Source: Nocardioides sp.
Lineage (GTDB): Bacteria; Actinomycetota; Actinomycetes; Propionibacteriales; Nocardioidaceae
Assembly (NCBI RefSeq): GCF_030150155.1
Contig: NZ_JASLGR010000033.1
Location: 1 to 34,699 of the forward strand
DNA length: 34,699 nt
Direction: 5' to 3'
Shown piece by piece: positions 15,079-21,405 of this stretch (positions are counted from its first letter, which is position 1; each line of letters starts with the position of its first letter). The translations under genes were made by a program, and so were the position numbers. The notes beneath the pieces are model-generated. The model was not told the DNA's origin, searched no databases, and saw only the letters and a list, made by a program, of their open reading frames with translations.

Positions 15079-16601
15079 CGGACGTACCTCGGCGTCCACA
15101 CCCCGGCCGCGGAGACCCGCGTGCCGGTGGCGCCGATGATCAGCAGGCACTTCATGTCGATCGTGCCGGGGTCGAGCTCGCCCAGCGTGGTGACGCTCAG
15201 CGACTCCTCGGAGCGGCCCACGTCGCGACCGACGATCACCACCGTGGCCGGGTCGCGGTGCTCCAGCAGCACCGTCACCGCCCGGGCGATCTGCTCGGTG
15301 CGCGAGCGCGACGCGGGGTTGTACAGGCCGAGCACCAGGTCGGCCTCGGCGATGTGGCGCAGCCGCTTCTCCACGACCTCCCACGGCTTGAGCCGGTCCG
15401 AGAGCGAGACCACCGCGAAGTCGGCACCGATGGGAGCACCTCCCCGGGCCGCGACGGCCTGGATCGCGCTCACGCCGGGCAGCACCCGTACCGCCACCTC
15501 CCGGTAGCGCGGGTCCTCGGCGGCCTCGAAGACGGCCGAGGCCATCCCGAAGACCCCGGCGTCGCCACCGGAGACGACGGCGACCTTCTCGCCGCTCAGC
15601 GCCAGGTCCAGGGCGAACCGGGCCCGGTCCACCTCGACCGTGTTGCCGCTGGCGTGGCGGGTCAGGCCGGCGCGCTGCGGCACCCGGTCGACGTACGGGC
15701 CGTAGCCGACGACGTGGTCGACCTCGGCGAGCACCGCGGCGGCCTCGGGGGTGAGCCAGCGGTCCGGGCCGGGGCCGAGCCCCAGCACGACCACCTCGGC
15801 ATCGGTCGCGGTCGACTCGGCGACCTGCGGCGCGCTCTCCCCCAGCACCCGCGAGCGGCGCCCGTTGCGGGAGTCACCGGTGACCACGATCACGGAGAAG
15901 TACGGCACCGAGTCGGGGTCGACCTCGGCGACCGGGAGCCAGCGCTGGGCCGGCATCGAGGCCCGCTCCACGTAGAGCGCGTCGTCGAGGCGACCGGCGG
16001 CCTCCAGCGCACGGCGTACGGCGGGGAACGTGCGGCCCAGCTTCATGATCACCGCCCCGTCGGTGTCGGCCAGGCGTCGGGCCAGCTCGGGTTCGGGCAG
16101 GGTGCCGGGCAGCACCGTGAGGATGTCGGTCTGGCGCACCAGCGGCTCGGCGACCGCGGCGGTGGCGGCGAGGAAGGCCGGGACGCCGGGCACGATCTCG
16201 GTCGCGAAGCGGGCCGAGAGGCGGTCGTGCATGTACATGTAGGACCCGTAGAAGAGCGGGTCGCCCTCCGAGAGCAGCACCACGGTGCGCCCTGCCTCCA
16301 GGTGAGCGGCGAGGCGAGCGGCCGAGGCCTCGTAGAACTCCGCCAGGGCACCGGTGTAGCCGCCGGGGTGGTCGGTGGTGCCGGTCGTGACCGGGTAGGT
16401 CAGCTCCTCCTCGATCACGCCTGCGGGGAAGAGCCCGGCCGCGATCCGGCGGGCGTTGGACTCCTTGCCGGCCGCCGCGTGGAAGGCGATCACGTCGGCC
16501 GCGCCGATCAGGCGGGCCGCCCGCAGGGTGATCAGCTCGGGGTCGCCGGGGCCGACCCCGACGCCGTAGAAGCTGCCTGCCGACGACAACGACGAGGTCA
16601 T
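15075..16601 (-). CDS. cobIJ: Fused precorrin-2 C20-methyltransferase and precorrin-3B C17-methyltransferase
   Basis: A 508-aa fusion of two tetrapyrrole methylases. CobI half (about 9-245): YGVGVGPGDPELITLRAARL (12-31), LLSEGDPLFYGSYMYM and EIVPGVPAFLAA. CobJ half (about 269-508): VVVLGLGPGPDRWLTPEA (270-287), YVDRV, VSGGDAGVFGMASAVFE, VLPGVSAIQAVAARGGAPIG, LYNPASRSR and the closing TLGELDPGTIDMKCLLIIG. It adds the C20 methyl and later the C17 methyl with ring contraction. CobIJ fusions are usual in actinobacteria. The ATG shares one base with the cobH stop (TGATG). Confidence 0.96.
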   Translation of the reverse strand: MTSSLSSAGSFYGVGVGPGDPELITLRAARLIGAADVIAFHAAAGKESNARRIAAGLFPAGVIEEELTYPVTTGTTDHPGGYTGALAEFYEASAARLAAHLEAGRTVVLLSEGDPLFYGSYMYMHDRLSARFATEIVPGVPAFLAATAAVAEPLVRQTDILTVLPGTLPEPELARRLADTDGAVIMKLGRTFPAVRRALEAAGRLDDALYVERASMPAQRWLPVAEVDPDSVPYFSVIVVTGDSRNGRRSRVLGESAPQVAESTATDAEVVVLGLGPGPDRWLTPEAAAVLAEVDHVVGYGPYVDRVPQRAGLTRHASGNTVEVDRARFALDLALSGEKVAVVSGGDAGVFGMASAVFEAAEDPRYREVAVRVLPGVSAIQAVAARGGAPIGADFAVVSLSDRLKPWEVVEKRLRHIAEADLVLGLYNPASRSRTEQIARAVTVLLEHRDPATVVIVGRDVGRSEESLSVTTLGELDPGTIDMKCLLIIGATGTRVSAAGVWTPRYVR

Positions 16602-17266
16602 CACTCCACCTCCTGGGCCAGGGCGTTGAGGGCCGAGGACGTCATCGCCGAGCCGCCGCGGCGACCGCGGACGGTGACGAACGGGATCTCGATGCCGTGG
16701 TCGGTGGCGAGGTCGGCCAGGGCCTGCTTGGACTCGGCGGCGCCGATGAAGCCGACCGGGCAGCCGACGATGGCGGCCGGACGCGGGGCGCCGTCGATCA
16801 GCATCTCCAGCAGGTGGAAGAGCGCGGTCGGAGCGTTGCCGATCGCGACGACCGCACCCTCGAGGCTCGGCTCCCACAGCGAGACCGCCGCAGCGGTGCG
16901 GGTGGTCCCCCACTCCCGGGCCAGGTCGGGCACCTGCGGGTCGTTGAGCAGGCAGACCACGTCGTTGTCGCGCGGCAGCCGGGAGCGGGTCACCCCGGTG
17001 GCGACCATCGTGGCGTCGCACAGGATCGGGGCTCCGGCCTCCAGGGCGGTGCGGGCCGCGTCGACCAGGGCGGGGTGGATCACCAGGTCCTCGACCAGGT
17101 CGACCTGACCCGAGCCGTGGATCATCCGCACCGCGAGCTTCTCGGCCGAGGCCGGGACCGTGCTCAGGTCGGCCTCGCGCCGGATGGTAGCGAAGGAGTC
17201 GACGTAGATCCCGGCACCGGTGTCGATGTAGTCGTAGTGCCGACGGGGTGGACGCAGCTCGCTCAC
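16601..17266 (-). CDS. cobH: Precorrin-8X methylmutase
   Basis: A 221-aa CobH that moves the C11 methyl to C12, forming hydrogenobyrinate. The catalytic His sits in VRMIHGSGQVDL (46-57; His50), and the family patterns ILCDATMVATGV, AIGNAPTALFHLLEMI-like and GCPVGFIGAAESK are present. The GTG at 17264-17266 is chosen because it overlaps the cobG stop as GTGA and gives the normal family length. It lies between cobG and cobIJ in one overlapping run. Confidence 0.96.
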   Translation of the reverse strand: MSELRPPRRHYDYIDTGAGIYVDSFATIRREADLSTVPASAEKLAVRMIHGSGQVDLVEDLVIHPALVDAARTALEAGAPILCDATMVATGVTRSRLPRDNDVVCLLNDPQVPDLAREWGTTRTAAAVSLWEPSLEGAVVAIGNAPTALFHLLEMLIDGAPRPAAIVGCPVGFIGAAESKQALADLATDHGIEIPFVTVRGRRGGSAMTSSALNALAQEVE

Positions 17267-18123
17267 AGTGAGCCTTCCTGGGTCGTGATGGGGTCGGGCG
17301 TGGGCAGCAGCACCCCACGCCAGGGGGTCAGGACGAGGTGGTCGCCCTCGAGCGCGTCGAGGAACTCCCGCGACATCAGGGCCTCGGGCACCTCGCGGTG
17401 CTCTCCGGCGGGCCCGGGGCCGAACGGGAGCGGTGCGCTCGGGGCGGGCAGGCGCGGATCGGCTGCGGTCACCGGCGCCAGGTCGGCGGTGGCGTCGAGC
17501 TCGTGCACGTGCCAGGGCGCGCTCGTGCCCGCACCGCGCACGGTGAGGAACCGCCGCGCGAGTTCGGCCAGCGCGGTCGAAGCGTCGGCCAGGGCCACGA
17601 CCGGCCCGTAGCCCTGCCCCACTCGCAGCTGGGCAGTGGCGTCGTCGAGAGCGACCAGACCGAGGTCGCACTGCCGCTCGACCAGGTCACCGCGACCGTC
17701 GTCGAGCACGAACAGGAACCGGCCCGGCAGGTCGGCCAGCACCGGGTCCGCACACAGCGCGACGTCGAGCGCCCGGGTCAGCGGCCGCAGGTCTGCCATG
17801 CCCCCGGCCAGCCCCGTTGCGGGGCTGGTCAGGATGTTGCGCACCAGCTCATGCCGCGGTGCGGGCAGCAGACCGGTCGCGGCCAGCGCCCGGCGTACGT
17901 CGTCACGCAGCGCCCCGTCGGCGGACGGCAGCGCGCGGACCTGGAGGTTGGCCCGCGAGGTGAGGTGCACCAGCCCGTCGCCGTACTCCTCGGCGACGGC
18001 GGCCACGGCCCGCAGCGTGCGGATCGGGATCTGCCCGCCGGGGACGCGCAGCCGGACCAGCAGGCCGTCGGCGGCCGGCCAGGGTCGGTCGGCACCGGGG
18101 CAACGATCGCGACGATCACGCAC
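17263..18123 (-). CDS. cobG: Truncated CobG-like (precorrin-3B synthase) protein lacking the Fe-S half
   Basis: A 286-aa protein with the N-terminal nitrite/sulfite-reductase ferredoxin-like region of CobG: RVPGGQIPIRTLRAVA (26-41), LVHLTSRANLQVRAL (51-65), and the LTPWRG motif (265-270) near its end. Full CobG enzymes are much longer and continue past LTPWRG into a half that holds four cysteines for a [4Fe-4S] cluster. Here the frame stops 16 residues after LTPWRG, and the stop overlaps the cobH start (GTGA), so the missing half is not in another frame. Whether it can still hydroxylate precorrin-3A is doubtful. The GTG at 18123 is the only reasonable start. Confidence 0.85.
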   Translation of the reverse strand: MRDRRDRCPGADRPWPAADGLLVRLRVPGGQIPIRTLRAVAAVAEEYGDGLVHLTSRANLQVRALPSADGALRDDVRRALAATGLLPAPRHELVRNILTSPATGLAGGMADLRPLTRALDVALCADPVLADLPGRFLFVLDDGRGDLVERQCDLGLVALDDATAQLRVGQGYGPVVALADASTALAELARRFLTVRGAGTSAPWHVHELDATADLAPVTAADPRLPAPSAPLPFGPGPAGEHREVPEALMSREFLDALEGDHLVLTPWRGVLLPTPDPITTQEGSL

Positions 18124-18192
18124 GGGGCACTTCTCTCGGGTCCCGGGCCCGTCCGCGAAGCCCGCTGTGACCTGGCGACGGCTGCCGCTAGG

Positions 18193-18356
18193 GCCAGCAG
18201 GTCTTCGGACTCAGGATCACCCGGGTCAGGACGCCTTCCCGAGGCTCGCGCCCCAGTGGCTGCCATCACTGGCGTGCCCTGCCCGTCACCTTCACCGCTG
18301 CGCGTCAGTCCCGGGTTCTCACCGGGTTCCCTGACTCCCGGAGGAGTTCGACTGGC
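18193..18356 (-). promoter_or_regulatory. Cobalamin riboswitch R3, leader of the cobG-cobH-cobIJ-cobM unit
   Basis: Minus strand: P1 pairs GCCAG (18352-18356) with CTGGC (18193-18197). The core shows CAGGGAACCCGGTGAGAACC, GCAGCGGTGA and the B12 box GAGTCCGAAGACCTGCTGG. A large peripheral hairpin (CCAGTGATGGCAGCCACTGG) is inserted between core and box, unlike R1, R2 and R4. A -10 TAGCAT (18364-18369) places the transcription start at P1. Confidence 0.95.
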
Positions 18357-18392
18357 AGGGGCGATGCTACGCGACCACGGGTCCGTGGCGTG

Positions 18393-19166
18393 TCAGGCCC
18401 CTGCCGAGAGCCCCACCAGCACCGCCGCCAGGGCGAGCTCGACGCCGGCACCGAAGACGTCGCCGGTCACACCCCCGAAGCGCACCCGCGCCCGGGCGAT
18501 CACGATCACGACCACCCCGAGGCCCAGCAGCGCGGCGACCGGACCCCGCCACCACGGCAGCCCGGCGGCAGCCCCGAGGGCGCCGAGCACCGCAGCGCCG
18601 AGGAGCCAGAGGCCGACGACGTACGGCCGCGGCACCGTCTGGGTGTAGAGCCGGCCGAGGCCGTCGGGGCGGGCCGGGACGTTCCCCCGGGCGCAGCAGG
18701 TCGCCAGCGCGATCCGCGAGACGCACAGCGCGACCCCGGCCAGCAGCGCCGCCTGCCACCAGTGCGGCGAGGCGGCCAGCGCGGCCAGGGCGGCGACCTG
18801 GAGACCGACCACCAGGATCATCGCGATCACCCCGGCCGGACCCGAGGTGCCCGACTTCATCACCGCCAGGGAGCGCTCCCGGTCGAAGGAGGCCGACATC
18901 CCGTCGACCACGTCGGAGAGCCCGTCGAGGTGGAACGCCCGGTTGCCGAGCACCGCCGCCCCGACCGCCAGCAGTGCGCTCACCAGCGGCGGCAGGGTGA
19001 GCCAGTGCCCGAGCAGCAGCGCGACGCTCACGCCCACGCCGAGCGGCACCGCGGCCAGCGGGGCGAGCAGCATCGCCCGCCCCGCGTTGCGCCGGTCGAC
19101 CACCTCGGGTGGGCGCACCGGCACCGCCGTCAGGGTGCCGACGGAGAGTCGCCAGGCGTCACGCAC
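18393..19166 (-). CDS. cobS: Adenosylcobinamide-GDP ribazoletransferase (cobalamin-5'-phosphate synthase)
   Basis: A 257-aa polytopic membrane enzyme that joins the activated lower ligand alpha-ribazole to adenosylcobinamide-GDP. Family marks are LTAVPVRPP near the start, HLDGLSDVVDGMSASFDRERSLAVMKSG with the metal-binding acidic cluster, and FGGVTGDVFGAGVELA near the C-terminus. The start is a GTG 3 bp after the cobT stop, so the two are coupled. The GDP-activating kinase CobU is not in the window. Confidence 0.95.
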   Translation of the reverse strand: MRDAWRLSVGTLTAVPVRPPEVVDRRNAGRAMLLAPLAAVPLGVGVSVALLLGHWLTLPPLVSALLAVGAAVLGNRAFHLDGLSDVVDGMSASFDRERSLAVMKSGTSGPAGVIAMILVVGLQVAALAALAASPHWWQAALLAGVALCVSRIALATCCARGNVPARPDGLGRLYTQTVPRPYVVGLWLLGAAVLGALGAAAGLPWWRGPVAALLGLGVVVIVIARARVRFGGVTGDVFGAGVELALAAVLVGLSAGA

Positions 19167-19169
19167 GGC

Positions 19170-20249
19170 TCAGACCCCGAGGTCGCTGAGCAGGGCGACG
19201 TCACGCATCAGGGCCACCGCGCTGCGCACGATCGGCACCGCCGCGACGGCGCCGGAACCCTCGCCCAGACGCATGCCGAGGTCGAGCAGCGGCTCGAGGC
19301 CGAGCTTCTCCAGGGCCAGGGACTGGGCAGGCTCGGTGGAGCGGTGGCCGGCCAGGAACCAGGACGAGGCACCGGGCGCGATCCGCTCGGCGGTGTAGGC
19401 GCAGGCGACGCTCATCAGGCCGTCCAGCAGCACCGGCACACCACTGACGGCGGCCTCGATCATGAAGCCGGTGGTGGCGGCGAGGTCGGCACTGCTCAGT
19501 GCCTGCAGCGTCTCGAACGGGTCCGCGGCACGCTCCCCGACCCGGGTCAGCGCCTGCTCGACGACGGCGATCTTGCGACGCAGGCCCTCGTCGTCGACCC
19601 CGGTGCCACGGCCGACCACGTCGGCGGCGGGCAGCCCCAGACCGGCAGCGAGCATGGCGGCCGCCGGGGTGGTGTTGCCGATCCCCATGTCGCCGCTGAT
19701 CAAGAGCTGAGCACCGTTGTCGATCTCCTCGCGGGCCGCGGCGGCACCGGCCAGGAGGGCGTCCTCGGTCTCGGCCTCGGTGAGGGCGTCCTCGAGGTGG
19801 ATCGCGCCGCTGGAGCTGCGCACCTTGCGGCTGATCAGCGCGCGGCGTACCTCGCACGGCAGCTCCTCGAAGTCCTCGGCCACACCGAGGTCGAGCACCC
19901 GGACCTTGACGCCGTGCGCCCCGGCGATCGCCGTCGCACCGGACTTGCCGGCCAGGAAGGTGCGCACCATCGCACCGGTGATGGCCGGCGGGAAGGCCGA
20001 GACGCCGTGCTCGGCGACACCGTGGTCTCCGGCGAAGATCACCAGGCTGACGTGGTCCAGTGGCGGCGGCGGGACCTGGCCCATCGCCGTCGAGATCCAC
20101 ACCCCGAGCTCGCCGAGGCGACCGAGCGCTCCGGGCGGGGTGGCCAGGCCCTGGAGGCGGGCCTGGGCCTGGGCGTGCACCGGCTCGGAAAGCATCGACG
20201 CCACGGTCGAGAACGGGAAGTCGCGGGGCAGAGTGGCCTGGTGGTTCAT
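19170..20249 (-). CDS. cobT: Nicotinate-nucleotide--dimethylbenzimidazole phosphoribosyltransferase
   Basis: A 359-aa full-length CobT that makes alpha-ribazole phosphate from nicotinate mononucleotide and dimethylbenzimidazole. It has TPPGALGRLGE (38-47 region), FAGDHGVAEHGVSAFP (72-87), GDMGIGNTTPAAA (186-198), and the catalytic Glu330 in MRLGEGSGA. The C-terminal IVRSAVALMRDVALLSDL matches the short paralogue at 3885-4640. The ATG at 20247-20249 has the SD GAAGGA 5 nt upstream and also overlaps the stop of a possible 27-codon leader frame. Confidence 0.97.
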   Translation of the reverse strand: MNHQATLPRDFPFSTVASMLSEPVHAQAQARLQGLATPPGALGRLGELGVWISTAMGQVPPPPLDHVSLVIFAGDHGVAEHGVSAFPPAITGAMVRTFLAGKSGATAIAGAHGVKVRVLDLGVAEDFEELPCEVRRALISRKVRSSSGAIHLEDALTEAETEDALLAGAAAAREEIDNGAQLLISGDMGIGNTTPAAAMLAAGLGLPAADVVGRGTGVDDEGLRRKIAVVEQALTRVGERAADPFETLQALSSADLAATTGFMIEAAVSGVPVLLDGLMSVACAYTAERIAPGASSWFLAGHRSTEPAQSLALEKLGLEPLLDLGMRLGEGSGAVAAVPIVRSAVALMRDVALLSDLGV

Positions 20250-20329
20250 CGAAGTCCTTCGTCAGATCGGTTCGTGGATCCGCACGGGGGCCGGCGCAGG
20301 CGGACGTACGACGTCCACGTGCTGGTCAA
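20246..20329 (-). CDS. Possible 27-codon leader peptide between riboswitch R4 and cobT
   Basis: A short frame begins with TTG (20327-20329) six nt after GGGAG in the sequence block copied from the R2 platform, where the equivalent site starts the chelatase gene. It reads LTSTWTSYVRLRRPPCGST... and ends with TGA overlapping the cobT ATG as ATGA. Such coupling would let riboswitch control of the leader's ribosome site reach cobT. A 27-codon open frame in GC-rich DNA can occur by chance, and cobT has its own Shine-Dalgarno. Confidence 0.35.
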   Translation of the reverse strand: MTSTWTSYVRLRRPPCGSTNRSDEGLR

Positions 20330-20331
20330 GG

Positions 20332-20350
20332 GAGGCTCCCGCTCGGTTCG
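20332..20350 (-). repeat. 19-nt expression-platform block shared by R2 and R4 (copy 2)
   Basis: Exact copy of 9667-9685, carrying GCGGGAG. In R2 this is the ribosome site of the chelatase gene; here it lies about 85-100 nt upstream of cobT. Confidence 0.85.
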
Positions 20351-20378
20351 TCCGCAGGATCGGCCTTCCCCGCAGGAC

Positions 20379-20533
20379 AGGCGGGAGGCCGGTCTTCGGA
20401 CTTGCCGGGTCCCCCGGAGGGGCTCGGTTCACCGCAGCGGGCCTGTGCCGGAATCTCACCGACTTCCCAGATTCTCCCCGGTCGCCGTCCTCACCGCCGT
20501 GCGATGACTGGACTCCCGGGGCACCTCTCGCCT
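20379..20533 (-). promoter_or_regulatory. Cobalamin riboswitch R4, leader of cobT-cobS
   Basis: Minus strand: P1 AGGCGAGAGG (20524-20533) with CCTCCCGCCT (20379-20388). The core has GAGGTGCCCC, GGGAAGTCGGTGAGATTCCGGC, GCTGCGGTGA and B12 box AAGTCCGAAGACCGGCC. Like R2 it is exactly 155 nt; the two share long identical blocks and differ mainly in one peripheral stem. A -10 TAGGGT (20544-20549) starts the RNA a few nt before P1. The rest of the 20250-20586 intergenic region is the expression platform and leader. Confidence 0.95.
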
Positions 20534-20586
20534 TTGGCCTGCCACCCTAGCGCGCCGTTGGCGCTCACCTATGGCAGGGTGAGGGA

Positions 20587-21405
20587 ATGACCGTGCTCAC
20601 GACCGCGACCGAGCTGGCCCAGGCCCTCGAGTCCCCCCATCCGCCGGTGGTGCTCGATGTGCGATGGCTGCTGGGCGGTCCTCCCGGACACCCGGAGTAT
20701 CTGAGCGGTCACATCCCCGGCGCGGTCTACGTGTCCCTCGACGACGAGCTGGCCAGGCACGGGGAGCCGACCGACGGCCGCCACCCGCTGCCCGGCATCG
20801 AGGACCTCCAGGCCAGCGCCCGCCGGTGGGGCATCGACGACGGCACCGCGGTGGTGGCCTACGACGCCAACGCCTCCCTGGCCGCGGCCCGCGCCTGGTG
20901 GCTGCTGCGCTGGGCGGGGCTGGGCGACGTCACGCTGCTCGACGGCGGCCTGCAGGCCTGGACCACGGAGGGCTACGCGCTGGCCACCGACGACGTGACG
21001 CCCCGCCCCGGTGGGGTCACGCTCAGTGCCGGTCACCAGCCGGTGCTGGAGTTCGATGCGGTGACGTCGTACGACGGCGTGCTGCTCGATGCCCGGGCCG
21101 CCGAGCGCTACCGGGGCGAGACCGAGCCGATCGACCCCAAGGCGGGTCACATCCCCGGCGCGCTCAACGCCCCGACCACCCTGAACCTCACCTCCGACGG
21201 CCACTTCCTGCCCGCCGGAGTGCTGCGCGCCCAGTTCCACGCCCTGGGCATCGAGTCGCACAGCGACGTCGCGGTCTACTGCGGCTCCGGGGTCACCGCC
21301 GCGCACGAGATCGCCGCGCTGGCGATCGCGGGCGTCGAGGCGAGGCTGTACCCGGGGTCGTGGAGCCAGTGGAGCAACCACGACCTCGGCGTCGAGACCG
21401 ACTAG
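20587..21405 (+). CDS. Thiosulfate/3-mercaptopyruvate sulfurtransferase, tandem rhodanese
   Basis: A 272-aa SseA-type protein with two rhodanese domains. The N-terminal domain (about 8-125) carries the HIPGAVYVSLDDEL signature (42-55) and YDANAS where the active loop should be, so it is inactive. The C-terminal domain (about 150-268) has HIPGALNAPT and the catalytic loop YCGSGVTA with the active Cys. It transfers sulfane sulfur to thiophilic acceptors. CAGGGT 6 nt before ATG fits a leaderless start. Its TAG stop shares a CTAG palindrome with the convergent copper gene. Confidence 0.93.
   Translation: MTVLTTATELAQALESPHPPVVLDVRWLLGGPPGHPEYLSGHIPGAVYVSLDDELARHGEPTDGRHPLPGIEDLQASARRWGIDDGTAVVAYDANASLAAARAWWLLRWAGLGDVTLLDGGLQAWTTEGYALATDDVTPRPGGVTLSAGHQPVLEFDAVTSYDGVLLDARAAERYRGETEPIDPKAGHIPGALNAPTTLNLTSDGHFLPAGVLRAQFHALGIESHSDVAVYCGSGVTAAHEIAALAIAGVEARLYPGSWSQWSNHDLGVETD

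Noticed and set aside
17200..17300. Missing C-terminal half of CobG hidden in another frame by a frameshift
   Set aside because: The short protein's stop overlaps the cobH start (GTGA) and cobH is full length, so no bases remain that could encode it.
9667..20533. The R2/R4 similarity as inverted or direct ends of a mobile element
   Set aside because: The matching blocks are the riboswitch core and platform; no transposase, integrase or target-site duplication is visible between or beside them.
20587..20900. Rhodanese as a B12-riboswitch target
   Set aside because: R4 lies on the opposite strand and diverges from it; the gene has its own leaderless promoter-like box.
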